Source: Allocoprobacillus halotolerans (GTDB taxonomy: Bacteria > Bacillota_I > Bacilli_A > Erysipelotrichales > Coprobacillaceae). Taken from it: a stretch of 64,000 nt of DNA. The position numbers and the translations under genes were made by a program. The DNA lies in NCBI RefSeq assembly GCF_024399475.1, contig NZ_CP101620.1, forward strand, positions 1,903,608 through 1,967,607, written 5' to 3'. This document shows, one piece after another, positions 42,809-52,839 of the stretch. A model generated the notes under the pieces. It had not been told where the DNA came from. It did not search any database and worked only from the letters and a program-made list of their open reading frames with translations. Position 1 is the first letter of the stretch. Each line of letters begins with the position of its first letter.

Positions 42809-43687
42809 ATGAAAATGAATAAACAATGTTTACCATGTTTGATGAATCAAGTCGTCAAAATGGCAAAAATGACAAACTGTCTCAATCAGGATGCATTATT
42901 TCATCAAGTCTTTCAATATATGAGTCAAGTTGATTTTGATAAAACAAATCCTGAGATTATTGGTGAAGTTTTTGCGATAGTGAAAGAGTATACACATCAT
43001 GATGATCCTTATCAGTCATTAAGAACTTATTATAATCAGTTGTTTTTAAAACAGTTGCCTCAAATAGAAAAGCAAATTCATTCTTTTGAAGAGGCAATAA
43101 TTTCTGCGATTGTGGGCAATATTATAGATTTTAGTCCTATGCATCAAAATGTTGAGCAGGATATCACAACATATTTTCAAAATGTTCATCAGTTATCGCT
43201 TGCTATTAATCATGTAGAAAGATTGAAAGATGATTTAAAGAACAGTTCTTCTTTATTGTATTTAGGAGATAATTGTGGTGAGATTTGTATGGATTTACTT
43301 TTTATCAAAACAATCAAAGCTTTCTATCCACAATTACATATTTATTTTGCGACTAGAGGAAAACCCGTTGTTAATGATTCGATATTAGAAGATGCATATT
43401 TTGTAGGTATGGATCAATATGCAACGATTATTTCTAATGGAGATGGCTCATTAGGAACGGTTTTATCACGTGTCAGTCAAGAATTTCTAGATATTTATCA
43501 ACAGGTGGATATTGTCATAGCAAAAGGGCAAGCGAATTTTGAAAGCTTGAGTGAAGAAAAACACAACATTTATTTTTTGTTAATGGTCAAATGTGAAGTC
43601 ATTAGTCAATATATAGGTGTTCCACAAAAGTCATTGGTATGTATGTCTAATCTCAATAAGGAGTTAGAAAATGAAAATAACAATTAA
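42809..43687 (+). CDS. DUF89 / ARMT1-like protein
   Basis: 292 residues. N-terminal CLPCLMNQVVKMAK with a C-x2-C pair, then a DUF89 core: GNIIDFSP, LYLGDNCGEICMDLLFIKTI, TRGKPVVNDSILEDA and KGQANFESLSEE. The family are metal-dependent phosphatases thought to hydrolyse damaged sugar or pantothenate phosphates; the Asp/Asn pair in LGDNCGE and the NDS motif are consistent. ATG 42809 sits 11 bases after AAGGAAGG; a GTG at 42797 overlaps that site. The next gene starts 17 bases before its end. Confidence 0.8.
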   Translation: MKMNKQCLPCLMNQVVKMAKMTNCLNQDALFHQVFQYMSQVDFDKTNPEIIGEVFAIVKEYTHHDDPYQSLRTYYNQLFLKQLPQIEKQIHSFEEAIISAIVGNIIDFSPMHQNVEQDITTYFQNVHQLSLAINHVERLKDDLKNSSSLLYLGDNCGEICMDLLFIKTIKAFYPQLHIYFATRGKPVVNDSILEDAYFVGMDQYATIISNGDGSLGTVLSRVSQEFLDIYQQVDIVIAKGQANFESLSEEKHNIYFLLMVKCEVISQYIGVPQKSLVCMSNLNKELENENNN

Positions 43688-43787
43688 AAGAATAATGGAT
43701 TCATCATTGTGGCAAAAAGAACTTCAAAATACAAAAAAGAGTATATTTTTAATAGTATCAGACTGTTTGATGGTTGTGGGATATCAT

Positions 43788-43795
43788 TATAATAT
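43788..43795. repeat. 8-bp target duplication, IS4-like copy 2 (left)
   Basis: TATAATAT, repeated at 45376-45383. Confidence 0.8.
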
Positions 43796-45375
43796 TTTGA
43801 CTTTCGGTTTTTTGCATTCTTTTTTGAAGGGTATGTCTTGTTGTTTATTGTCATAACCCTTGTTTTCTTATCTATATCATCTTTTTTGTTTTTGTTCTCT
43901 TTTTATTGTAGCTGAAAAAGTGTCATTTTCATGACCTTTTTTATTATTTACTATATGTTCATTTTATAGTTTCAGTTGCAGCTGCCTGTATTCCTGCTTC
44001 TCTCTTATATTTTGAAACTCCTTGATTCCCTTTTGTGCATATTTTAATATTTCCTGTATCCCTTTACTGATCTGATAGCACCAGTAATATCTCTTTCCTT
44101 TAAGCGATTTGCTTCTCTCTATCATCTTTATGACCAGTAATTTCTTGTCTACTTTCTCTGCCAACAGTGTTATATGCCCTATATGCATCATCAATATCGT
44201 ATTCAATACATTTATTGATTTCATCGTCCTTACTCTTATATTTTCAAAACCATACTGATTCTTTTTGAATCTGAATTTCTCCTCGATTCGCCACCTTGAC
44301 ATATATGCCCTCACTATCTTATGCACATCTCTTTTATTCCTGATCTCTCTATTCGTTAAAAGCATCATCGGTTTTTCTTCACTTAATCCATACACAATGA
44401 CTAGATTTAATATCCTTCCCTTTTGTGATGGCAGTTCCACTCTCGTATGTGATACATAGACTTCACTGTCTTCCTTAGAAAAATACATGTTCATCTTAAT
44501 CTTGCCTTTTCTTCTTTTGGCGATTTCTCCTACTTTCTTTGGCTTCCCTTTAAACAATAATGTTCTATTTTCTTTGAGTCTGATGATGAAATCATCTGCA
44601 TTATGATTTTCATCTATGAAGTAATCATAAAATACATTGGCATCATATCCTCTGTCACATACAAATGTACATCTTTCAGGAATGAGAGATTTGACATATT
44701 TTATGCTCTTTATTGTTTCATCGTTCATTGACTTGAATCCTTCACTTTCAGTTGAATAGATATGGCTATACAAAGATATTGGATGATGTTGATCCTGTGT
44801 GAGGGCAGTTGCCTCACATACATGGTATCCAGGATAAATGTCATCCTTAAGTGAGGAAGCATCCCTGACCATACAAAGATCTTCAAATTTTCTTCCATAT
44901 TTTTTGATGATTTCACTGTTATCAAGTAAAATGATCCTGTCTTCGCTAAGATGCTTGATAACCATATCATTATAATTGGATTTCATTTGGTTCATTGCTT
45001 CATCATCAAATTGAGCCAAATGATTGGATAATCTGTCAATTGTATAATTGAGCTTGATATTTTCATCAAGAGCTCTGGCAATATCGCTAAGTAGAACACT
45101 TTGACTTCTTGCAAGACCAAACATCATGTCCATGACAAACTTGGCAGCAGGTTTATCAAGACTGTCTGATAATTTATTAGAAAAATTGACAATTTCTCTT
45201 TTCGTTTCATATAGATCTGTGGTAAAATAACTCATGGAAAATCCCTCCTAAATTTTGTTTATTGAGATAAAATTATTATAACATTTTAGAGGCTGATTTT
45301 CCTTATAAATAAAGCAAAACAGGCAATTTGTGAATAACTTTTTACCTGTTTTTTATTTTTTTACCGAAACTCAAA
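43796..45375 (-). mobile_element. IS4-like insertion sequence, copy 2 (1,580 bp)
   Basis: Same ends (TTTGACTTTCGGT, inverted TTTGAGTTTCGGT) and length as copies 1 and 3, with 8-bp duplications TATAATAT. Differs from copy 1 by only a few bases. Inserted in a membrane-protein gene. Confidence 0.9.
43964..45235 (-). CDS. IS4-family transposase, copy 2
   Basis: 423-residue DDE transposase identical in protein sequence to copy 1; coding differences are silent. Catalytic motifs as in copy 1 (LLDNSEI, FVCDRGYD, RWRIEEKFRFKK). Near identity among the three copies indicates recent spread in this genome. Confidence 0.9.
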   Translation of the reverse strand: MSYFTTDLYETKREIVNFSNKLSDSLDKPAAKFVMDMMFGLARSQSVLLSDIARALDENIKLNYTIDRLSNHLAQFDDEAMNQMKSNYNDMVIKHLSEDRIILLDNSEIIKKYGRKFEDLCMVRDASSLKDDIYPGYHVCEATALTQDQHHPISLYSHIYSTESEGFKSMNDETIKSIKYVKSLIPERCTFVCDRGYDANVFYDYFIDENHNADDFIIRLKENRTLLFKGKPKKVGEIAKRRKGKIKMNMYFSKEDSEVYVSHTRVELPSQKGRILNLVIVYGLSEEKPMMLLTNREIRNKRDVHKIVRAYMSRWRIEEKFRFKKNQYGFENIRVRTMKSINVLNTILMMHIGHITLLAEKVDKKLLVIKMIERSKSLKGKRYYWCYQISKGIQEILKYAQKGIKEFQNIREKQEYRQLQLKL

Positions 45376-45383
45376 TATAATAT
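45376..45383. repeat. 8-bp target duplication, IS4-like copy 2 (right)
   Basis: TATAATAT, matching 43788-43795. Confidence 0.8.
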
Positions 45384-45969
45384 AACACTGGCTGGTTCAG
45401 GAATGCTCTGTTTTTTTGGCGCTCTCATTTTTATAGTGACGCAACTGATTATAAAACAAATTCATTTTTTATGCATAAAAGGACAAACTATAGAGATTCA
45501 TCAAAATCAAGATTTTATTTATCATAATAAGACTTTCCAAGATAATCAACTCAAACGTATTTATTTTTTCCTTTAATATTGGATATTTAGAATTTAAAAA
45601 TGAAGTTTTATCTTTTCAAAGTTCTCGTCAAATCAAAAATCAACTGAGATTATTTTATCCAAAACAGTTTCAAGCAGGAGAATTATTATATAACGAAAGA
45701 CTGATAACACAATTGACATATATTCTATTATTTTATGGAATGGTTATTTTATTAAATAATGTGGCTGGTATTTTTTATTGTCTACAAAAGAATACAATGT
45801 TGATTGATATCAGTCAGTTGTTAGGTGACTTGTTCATTTTAATAATGATAAGTGTGAGTCTGATGCTTTTTAAAAAGTTTAAAAAACAGCGTTGGACAAT
45901 TGGATGGTCAATTCTCTTTTTAGCTGTATTTATATCTATTTTTCAACTGGTCATATCAAGAAAATTATT

Positions 45970-47027
45970 GTGAATCAAAAAATGATAGGATATTGTCAAG
46001 TTGAAGAGGGTATTCAAATTTATCGTGATGTTGCTTATGTTTATGGAAAAAAGAAACAATCATTCCTTTAGAACAATTGAATGATATTTATGCTTTTCAA
46101 AATCTTATTTGTATTGAACATGATGATCAGTATACTTTTTATAGCTTGCAGTCAATCACACAATCATTAGACGATATTTATGAAAAATATGATGGATATA
46201 CATATAAAAATCAAACAAGTCGAATCAGTATTCAAGATAAAGTGATGAAGATCAATGATATAGAATGTCCAGTGAAAGTTGTCGGAGAAAATATTTTGTA
46301 TACAGATGCTTTACAAACACCATTACTGATATACTTGAATCATGAAAAAACAGATTTAAATGTAGGAAAATGTGAGCTTTTTGATTTGAATACTCAATCA
46401 TCAAAAACTCTATATAAAAGTTATAACACATCTATTCAAATGCCAAAACAAGATCAGGAAACTTCTGATCAAGATGAAGTGATCAATGAACAGCCTGAAG
46501 TCAAAGAAGATGAAGTTGTAGAACCTGAAGTTGATCCTTATATGGAAAAAATAGAGAAAGAAAAAGCCCAAAAAGACCAAAACAATTATCAGGCTTATCA
46601 GGAAGTCATCAAAAAACAAGATATATCATCATTTGAGTCTAATCAAAATGTTGTGAAAATCCATAATGAAAGTGATGATATTTATCAAGTGATTAAAGCA
46701 TTGGATAGAGAATATACACGTATCAATAATGATAAGGATACGATTTTAGATGTCCAAATCTTATCCATGTTGATTTATTCACAGTATGACAATCAGTATG
46801 GGATTTATATAAATAGAAGAGTTGATTCTTCAACATCGGAAAGTCAAACTTTCAGTGAAGTGATTGTGATGAAAAAATATGGCAATGATTATGTAGGTAC
46901 GAGATTTTATGATAGTCAATATATGCCAATGGATCATCCAACTAATAATGGAAGTTATAAAACACGACAGACCACAGAATATCTCTATCGTATTGAAGGG
47001 AATCGGGTTGGAGAAAATGCGTGGTGA
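45970..47027 (+). CDS. Hypothetical protein with acidic, coiled-coil middle (frameshift)
   Basis: About 352 residues after adding one A to the run 46047-46052. GTG 45970 overlaps the stop of the preceding membrane-protein gene (GTGA). The N-terminal third is beta-rich with no signal peptide seen (MIGYCQVEEGIQIYRDVAYVYG, IIPLEQLNDIYAF). Residues about 140-210 are Glu/Lys/Gln-rich and probably form a flexible or coiled-coil segment (QPEVKEDEVVEPEVDPY). The C-terminal part is folded-looking (YDNQYGIYINRRVDSSTSE). I do not recognise the family. A terminator follows, then the his leader. Confidence 0.55.
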
Positions 47028-47044
47028 AATGATATGAATATTGA

Positions 47045-47072
47045 AAAAGAATTTGAAAAAATTCTTTTTTTA
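47045..47072 (+). terminator. Intrinsic terminator before the his operon
   Basis: AAAAAGAATTT faces AAAATTCTTTTT with a short loop and T tail; insulates the his promoter from the upstream gene. Confidence 0.6.
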
Positions 47073-47084
47073 TTGATTGAAATA

Positions 47085-47093
47085 TGGTATAAT
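47085..47093 (+). promoter_or_regulatory. his operon promoter (extended -10)
   Basis: TGG-TATAAT at 47085-47093, 22 bases before the leader peptide ATG; the -35 is poor. Confidence 0.6.
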
Positions 47094-47115
47094 GATAAAA
47101 AATGAGGTGATATTT

Positions 47116-47172
47116 ATGAAAAAGACAATTTTAAACAAACAATTTCATCACCATCATCATTGGAACACTTAG
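47116..47172 (+). CDS. hisL: his operon leader peptide
   Basis: 18-residue ORF MKKTILNKQFHHHHHWNT with five consecutive His codons (47146-47160), preceded by a strong GAGGTGA ribosome site and an extended -10 promoter. It ends 121 bp before hisZ, with mutually exclusive stem-loops and a terminator in between. Ribosome stalling at the His codons when charged His-tRNA is scarce would favour the anti-terminator. The layout is that of the classic enterobacterial his attenuator. Leader-peptide control is unusual in Bacillota, where his genes are more often under T-box control. Confidence 0.85.
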   Translation: MKKTILNKQFHHHHHWNT

Positions 47173-47187
47173 GGTTATATCTATGAA

Positions 47188-47276
47188 AGATACAGCCCAT
47201 TTTACATATAGTTTATAAATGGGTGTATCTAATGACTTAATATTTGATGGACGAGTCATTAAGACTCGTCTTTTTT
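47188..47276 (+). promoter_or_regulatory. his attenuator: pause stem, anti-terminator and terminator
   Basis: AGATACAGCCC (47188-47198) pairs with GGGTGTATCT (47221-47230, one bulge). AATGACT (47231-47237) pairs with AGTCATT (47254-47260) as anti-terminator. GACGAGTC (47250-47257) pairs with GACTCGTC (47263-47270), followed by six T, as terminator. The last two share 47254-47257, so they exclude one another. Confidence 0.8.
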
Positions 47277-47293
47277 GTTGAAGGGGGATTAAG

Positions 47294-48258
47294 ATGGAAG
47301 AATTTAAGTATTTGATACCAGAAGAAAGTATTGATGCGATTATGGATAACGTATCGAAGTTAAGAGAGATTGAAAAAGATTTAAGAGCTATTTTTGTAGA
47401 ACATGGTTATTTAGAAGTGTTAATGCCTTCTTTTGAATATGTTGATTTGTATAATGATATGGATATTGGCATAGATGAAGAAAAGATGTTTCAATATGTC
47501 AATTATGAAGGAAAGCGTGTTGCATTAAGAGTTGATTATACAGTGCCTTTAGCGAGATTGTATTGTTCACAAGATGAAAATGGTGAAAAAAGATATTGTT
47601 ATTTTGGGAAAGTTTATCGTAAAGAAAAAGACATAAAGGTAGAAGCAGTGAGTTTTTTCAGGCTGGAATTGAATTGATTGGGAAATCTGGAATGTTTGGT
47701 GATTTAGAATGTTTGGAACTTGTTTTACAGACAATGAAATGTTTAAAGTTACAAAATATTCGTATTGAAATGGGTTCAGCCAAATTTTATAACCGTTTGG
47801 TAGAGATTGTTGATGATGAGCAATTTGTAGATATTTTAAAAAGACGTGATTTAAGTGCCATGAAAATATTTGTTGAAAGTCATGATTTTGATAAGAGTTT
47901 GCAAACTTTGCTTATGCATTTACCTCAGGCATTTGGTGATGTACAAGTTTTATATGATGTCAAAAATCAAATTCAAGATCAATTATTAAAAGAGGCCATT
48001 GAAGATATGATTCAATTATATGAAAAAATACCTGCCAAAGAGCTTTTGACTTTTGATTTGGCGATGACACCGATGATGAAATATTATACGGGTATCATGT
48101 TGAAAGGTTATTCTCCATATAGTGCGCAACCCATTATGAATGGTGGACGTTATGATCATTTGATGAATCGTTTTCATCGTAAAGTGCCAGCAATTGGGTT
48201 TAGTTATGATTTAAGTCATATTTTAAAAGCGTTAGAAAAAGAGGAGGAAGAGTCATGA
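47294..48258 (+). CDS. hisZ: ATP phosphoribosyltransferase regulatory subunit HisZ (frameshift)
   Basis: Catalytically inactive histidyl-tRNA synthetase paralogue needed by short-form HisG. The restored 321-residue protein has class II synthetase-like blocks: [46 protein letters not shown] and the C-terminal [11 protein letters not shown] and PAIGFSYDL. The frame breaks at TTTTTT 47653-47658; one more T gives [10 protein letters not shown]. No anticodon-binding domain, as expected for HisZ. First gene of the operon, with AAGGGGGATTAAG upstream. Overlaps hisG by 4 bases. Confidence 0.88.
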
Positions 48259-48881
48259 TTAAAATAGCCATTACAAAAGGACGTATTGAAAAACAAGTCT
48301 GTCAACTCTTATCAAAACAAGGTTTTGATATGGAACCCGTTATTCATAAAGATCGCGAGTTAATGATTGAAACCCAAGATGGTCTTTCAATGATTTTTGC
48401 GAAAGCTAATGATGTTTTAACCTTTTTAGAACACGGGATTGTTGATGTTGGTTTTGTTGGTAAAGATACTTTAGAAGATAGTGATTTTCAAGATTATTAT
48501 GAAATGCTGGATTTAAATATTGGGAAATGTTATTTTGCGTTAGCCGCTTATCCTGAATATCGTGATAAAGTTTTTAAACGTCGTCAACGAATTGCTTCTA
48601 AATATACAAAAGTGGCGAAAGATTATTTTCATCAAAAACAACAGGATGTCGAAATTATTAAATTAGAAGGTTCGGTGGAACTTGGACCAGTTGTTGGGTT
48701 AAGTGATGCGATTGTGGATATTGTGGAAACTGGTTCAACCCTTAAAGCTAATGGTCTTGAAATTATTGAAAAGATTAGTGATGTATCAACGAAGATGATT
48801 GTTAATAAAGTGAGTTTAAAATTTAAAAAAGATGAGATATTTCATTTGATTCAAATGTTGAAGGAGGAAGAAGAATGTTAA
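48255..48881 (+). CDS. hisG: ATP phosphoribosyltransferase, short form
   Basis: First enzyme of histidine synthesis: ATP plus PRPP to phosphoribosyl-ATP. 208 residues, the short form that needs HisZ, which is encoded directly upstream. Motifs: [21 protein letters not shown], and the PRPP-binding [15 protein letters not shown]. It has a GGAGGAAGAGTC ribosome site inside hisZ and overlaps hisD by 7 bases. Confidence 0.95.
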   Translation: MIKIAITKGRIEKQVCQLLSKQGFDMEPVIHKDRELMIETQDGLSMIFAKANDVLTFLEHGIVDVGFVGKDTLEDSDFQDYYEMLDLNIGKCYFALAAYPEYRDKVFKRRQRIASKYTKVAKDYFHQKQQDVEIIKLEGSVELGPVVGLSDAIVDIVETGSTLKANGLEIIEKISDVSTKMIVNKVSLKFKKDEIFHLIQMLKEEEEC

Positions 48882-50176
48882 AGGTATATGATGTACAAGG
48901 ACAATTAAAAGATGTTGTGAAAAAGTTTTCAACACGTAAAACAGAGATTTCTAAACAAGTCAATGATACAGTGATGGAAATGATTGATAATGTTGAGAAA
49001 AATGGAGATCAGGCCATTATGAAATATTGTCGTCAATTAGATGGCTTTATGATTGAAAATCCACAAGACTTACTTGTTTCTAAACAAGAAATTTTAGATG
49101 GTGTGACAGCTGTTGGTAAAGATTTTATGCGTATTTTAGAACGTACCAAAGAACAGTTGACAGATTTCCACCAACATCAAGTTGATCGTTCATGGTCTAT
49201 CTATAAAGAAAATGGTGTGATGATGGGGCAGGTTGTACGTGGTTTGGAAAAGGTGGCTTTATATGTACCAGGTGGTACAGCAACATATCCATCAACAGTT
49301 ATGATGAACGCTATTCCAGCAAAATTGGCTGGTGTAAAAGAATTAATCATCATTACACCAGTGAAAGCCGATGGAAAAGTCAATCCTTCAATTTTGGCAG
49401 CGGCTTATGTCTGTGGTATTGAACGTATTTATAAAGTAGGAGGAGCTCATGGTGTAGCTGGTGTTGCGATAGGAACAAACACCTTACCAAAAGTCGATAA
49501 GATTGTTGGACCAGGAAATATTTACGTTGCGACGGCGAAAAAATGTTGTTATGGACGTGTGGATATTGATATGATTGCAGGACCAAGCGAAATCTTGATT
49601 GTTGCTGATGAAAAAGCCAATCCAAAATATATTGCGGCTGATTTAATGAGTCAGGCTGAACATGATGCTTTAGCCAGTGCGATTCTTGTTACAACATCTT
49701 TGTCTTTAGTCAAAAAAGTTAATGAAGAACTCAAAAGACAGATTCAAACATTATCAAGAGCGAAAATGATTGAAGAATCACTAACAAATTATGGTGGAGC
49801 TTTTTTAGTGAGTTCTATTGAAGAAGCTTTTCAAGTATCCAATGAATTTGCACCAGAACATTTAGAAGTGCTGGTAGATAATCCAATGAATACTTTGCCA
49901 TTGATTTATAATGCGGGTTCTATCTTTTTAGGGGAATATACACCTGAACCATTGGGTGATTATATGTCAGGCACAAACCATGTGTTACCAACTGGTGGAA
50001 CAGCTAAGTTTTATAGTGCTTTAGGGGTTTATGATTTTGTGAAATATTCATCTTATAGTTATTATCCAAAACAAGTTTTAAAGACTTTTAAAGATGATGT
50101 GATGACATTTGCGAAAAAAGAAGGATTAGATGCACATGCTAATAGTATTGGTGTGCGTTTTGAGGAGGAAGAATAA
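48875..50176 (+). CDS. hisD: Histidinol dehydrogenase
   Basis: Oxidises L-histidinol to L-histidine in two NAD-dependent steps. 433 residues with [15 protein letters not shown], the signature region ([25 protein letters not shown]) with zinc and catalytic residues in [13 protein letters not shown] and APEHLEV, and [11 protein letters not shown] near the end. GGAGGAAGA precedes the ATG. It ends at the hisB start (overlap of one base). Confidence 0.96.
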   Translation: MLKVYDVQGQLKDVVKKFSTRKTEISKQVNDTVMEMIDNVEKNGDQAIMKYCRQLDGFMIENPQDLLVSKQEILDGVTAVGKDFMRILERTKEQLTDFHQHQVDRSWSIYKENGVMMGQVVRGLEKVALYVPGGTATYPSTVMMNAIPAKLAGVKELIIITPVKADGKVNPSILAAAYVCGIERIYKVGGAHGVAGVAIGTNTLPKVDKIVGPGNIYVATAKKCCYGRVDIDMIAGPSEILIVADEKANPKYIAADLMSQAEHDALASAILVTTSLSLVKKVNEELKRQIQTLSRAKMIEESLTNYGGAFLVSSIEEAFQVSNEFAPEHLEVLVDNPMNTLPLIYNAGSIFLGEYTPEPLGDYMSGTNHVLPTGGTAKFYSALGVYDFVKYSSYSYYPKQVLKTFKDDVMTFAKKEGLDAHANSIGVRFEEEE

Positions 50177-50763
50177 TGCGACAGAGTCAAATCAAACGTC
50201 AAACGAATGAAACAACAATAGAAATGTCCATCAATCTTGATGGACAAGGACAAGCAACCATTGATACTGGTGTTGGTTTCATGGATCATATGTTAGAATT
50301 ATTTGCTTTTCATAGTGGTATTGATTGTACCATTACGTGTATAGGTGATTTAAAAGTAGATAGTCATCATACTGTTGAAGATTTAGGAATTGTTTTAGGT
50401 GAATGTTTAAAAGAAGCATTGGGTGATAAAAAAGGTATTTATCGTTATGGACAAATGGCAATTCCAATGGATGAAACATTAGTCACCACAACCTTGGATT
50501 TGAGCGGGCGACCTTATCTTGTTTATCAGGCCAATTTACCTTGTCAGCAGTTAGGTAATTATGAAACAGAAATGACCAAAGAGTTTTTTAAGGCTGTTAG
50601 TGATCACGCATTGATGACTCTACATATCCAACAAAACTATGGTGAAAACACACATCATATTATTGAAGCTATGTTTAAAAGTTTTGCCAGAGCTTTAAAA
50701 CAAGCTATTCGTATTGATGAAAACCATAAGGAACAGATTGTTTCTTCTAAAGGGGTTTTATAA
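50176..50763 (+). CDS. hisB: Imidazoleglycerol-phosphate dehydratase
   Basis: Sixth step of histidine synthesis. 195-residue single-function enzyme with the two His-rich metal motifs DTGVGFMDHML, DSHHTVED and EAMFKSFARALKQA. There is no phosphatase domain, so histidinol-phosphatase must be encoded elsewhere. Starts one base inside hisD's stop. Confidence 0.95.
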   Translation: MRQSQIKRQTNETTIEMSINLDGQGQATIDTGVGFMDHMLELFAFHSGIDCTITCIGDLKVDSHHTVEDLGIVLGECLKEALGDKKGIYRYGQMAIPMDETLVTTTLDLSGRPYLVYQANLPCQQLGNYETEMTKEFFKAVSDHALMTLHIQQNYGENTHHIIEAMFKSFARALKQAIRIDENHKEQIVSSKGVL

Positions 50764-50764
50764 T

Positions 50765-51369
50765 ATGATTGTGATTATTGATTATCATGTAGGGAATTTG
50801 ATGAGTGTCCAAAATGCTTTGATGAAACTTAACATGGATGTTATCGTGAGTCGTGATCATGATGTTATTCGCCAAGCCAAAGGGATTGTTTTACCAGGTG
50901 TAGGAACTTTTCCGGTCGCTATGGAACATTTAAAACGATATGATTTGATTGATATTTTAAAAGAAAGACAACAGGCTGGGATTCCGATTTTAGGTATTTG
51001 TTTAGGAATGCAAATTCTATTTGAAAAAGGATATGAAGTCTATCCTACAAAAGGCTTAGGTTTTTTAAAGGGTGAAGTCAAACGTATGGAAGTTCAAGCA
51101 AAAATTCGCATATGGGATGGAATGAATTAAACATCACAACACAATATCCTTTAATGAAATATATTCATAACGGCGATTATGTGTATTTTGTCCATTCTTT
51201 TATGGCATATCCTAGTGATGATGAACTGATAGCCTATTGTGAGTATGGGCAAGAAAAAATTACCGCTGTTGTTGCGAAAGACAATGTCATGGGCTGTCAG
51301 TTTCATCCTGAAAAAAGTGGAGCCATTGGCAAGAAAATTTTATTAGCGTTTAAGGAGATGGTGCAATGA
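50765..51369 (+). CDS. hisH: Imidazole glycerol phosphate synthase, glutaminase subunit (frameshift)
   Basis: Provides ammonia to HisF. Class I amidotransferase of 201 residues after repair: IDYHVGNLMSVQNAL, the oxyanion strand GIVLPGVGTFP, catalytic Cys in GICLGMQILF, and the His-Glu of CQFHPEKSG. The frame breaks at a single C (51107) in AAAATTCGCAT; CC gives IPHMGWNEL, the conserved HisH motif. The nucleophile is in the first part and the His/Glu in the second, so a real frameshift would kill the enzyme. ATG 50765 follows hisB directly. Overlaps hisA by 4 bases. Confidence 0.9.
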
Positions 51370-52103
51370 TTATAATTCCAGCAATTGATTTAAAAAACGG
51401 TGAAGCTGTCCGTTTATATAAAGGTGATTACAAACAAAAAACAGTTTATAGTAGAACTCCAGAAACATTAGCTTTACAATTTCAAGACATGGGAGCTAAA
51501 TATTTACATGTTGTGGATTTAGATGGAGCCAAAGAAGGTAACACAACCAATTTACAGACAATTCAAAAAATCCGTCAGACAATTACCATCCCTATGGAAG
51601 TTGGTGGTGGGATTCGTGATGAGAAAACTGTGTCATTATATCTTGATGAAATAGGTGTTAATCGTGTGATTTTAGGAACAGCAGCCATTGAAAATCCTGA
51701 TTTTTTACAAGCTATGTTAAAACGATATGGATCAGAAAAGATTGTGGTTGGGGTGGATATTCAAAATGAATATGTGGCTACATCTGGATGGTTAGTGACA
51801 ACCAAAGTGCATTACTTAGATTTTTTAAAAACACTAGAAACAATGGGTGTTCGTTATATTATTTGTACGGATATTTCTAAAGATGGCACATTACAGGGAC
51901 CAACATTTTCCATTTATCAAAAGATTCAAGAAACAACATCTTTACAATGTATTGTATCAGGTGGTGTCAAAGATCAAGATGATATTCTAGAAGCTGCAAA
52001 ACAAGGCTATCATGGATGTATTGTTGGAAAAGCTTATTATGAAGGAAAAGTGGATTTAAAAGAGGTGATAGGATGCTTGCCAAAAGAATCATCCCTTGTT
52101 TAG
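51366..52103 (+). CDS. hisA: ProFAR isomerase
   Basis: 245-residue TIM barrel that isomerises the aminoimidazole ribotide intermediate. [20 protein letters not shown] with catalytic Asp8, [25 protein letters not shown] with the second Asp, and [11 protein letters not shown]. The C-terminus (CLPKESSLV) extends into hisF, a 31-bp overlap. Many operons have the hisA stop right at the hisF start, so this tail may be a recent read-on. Confidence 0.95.
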   Translation: MIIIPAIDLKNGEAVRLYKGDYKQKTVYSRTPETLALQFQDMGAKYLHVVDLDGAKEGNTTNLQTIQKIRQTITIPMEVGGGIRDEKTVSLYLDEIGVNRVILGTAAIENPDFLQAMLKRYGSEKIVVGVDIQNEYVATSGWLVTTKVHYLDFLKTLETMGVRYIICTDISKDGTLQGPTFSIYQKIQETTSLQCIVSGGVKDQDDILEAAKQGYHGCIVGKAYYEGKVDLKEVIGCLPKESSLV

Positions 52104-52839
52104 ATATTAAAGATGGAAAAGTCGTTAAGGGTGTAAATTTTGTAGGATTAAAAGATGTTGGTGATCCTATTGAAATCGCTAAAAGATATGATGAACAATG
52201 TGCTGATGAAGTGGTTTTTTGGACATTACTGCCACTTATGAAAATCGTGATATTATTAAAGATTTAATTCAAAGAGCAGCCAGTGAACTTTCCATTCCTT
52301 TAACAGTTGGTGGTGGCATTCGTACACTTGATGATTTTCGTATGATTTTATCAAGTGGTGCTGATAAAGTTTCTGTTAACTCGGCTGCCATTCAAAATCC
52401 ACAGTTAATTCAACAGGCATCGGATGAATTTGGAGTTCAATGTGTTGTTGTGGCTATAGACGCTAAAAAACGTGAAGACAATTCAGGTTATGATGTCTAT
52501 ATTGCTGGTGGTAGAAAAAATACGGGATTAGATTTGATTGAATGGGTCAAACAATGTGAAAGTTTAGGTGCTGGAGAAATTTTACTCACTTCAATGGATA
52601 AAGATGGCACAAGAGATGGCTTTGATATTGATATGTTAAATGCAGTGCTTGATGTTGTGTCGATTCCAGTCATTGCCAGTGGTGGCTGTGGAGATCAAAA
52701 TGATATTGTTGAAGTTTTTGAAAAAACAAATTGTGATGGCGCATTAGCAGCTTCCTTGTTTCATTATCAGGAAGCCACGATAGATGATGTCAAAGCCTTA
52801 TGTGCCAAACATCATATACCAGTAAGGAGGAACATATGA
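52073..52839 (+). CDS. hisF: Imidazole glycerol phosphate synthase, cyclase subunit (frameshift)
   Basis: Forms imidazole glycerol phosphate and AICAR using ammonia from HisH. The restored 255-residue TIM barrel has [20 protein letters not shown] (catalytic Asp11), [26 protein letters not shown] (second Asp) and [11 protein letters not shown]. The frame breaks at TTTTTT 52215-52220; one more T gives [14 protein letters not shown]. It overlaps hisA by 31 bp and hisIE by 4. The AAGGAGG inside its 3' end serves hisIE. Confidence 0.9.

Larger units (their letters stand above)
43671..45973 (+). pseudogene. Membrane protein gene interrupted by IS4-like copy 2
   Basis: Joining 43671-43795 to 45384-45973 (one target copy) gives a 237-residue reading, with one surplus T in the run 45564-45569. 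MKITIKRIMDSSLWQKELQ is followed by two N-terminal membrane segments (IFLIVSDCLMVVGYHYNITL and GMLCFFGALIFIVTQLII), a soluble part (IGYLEFKNEVLSFQSS, a PH-like strand pair) and two C-terminal segments (LTYILLFYGMVILL and LLGDLFILIMISVSLML). No family recognised. The IS falls within codon 42. Overlap with the DUF89 gene and a GTGA overlap with the next gene indicate an operon. Confidence 0.65.

Noticed and set aside
45713-45973. Independent 86-residue membrane protein starting at TTG
   Set aside because: It is the C-terminal end of the gene interrupted by the IS at 43796-45375, as joining the flanks shows.
47173-47293. T-box riboswitch upstream of hisZ
   Set aside because: No T-box consensus or specifier-loop arrangement; the leader peptide and alternating stems explain the region better.
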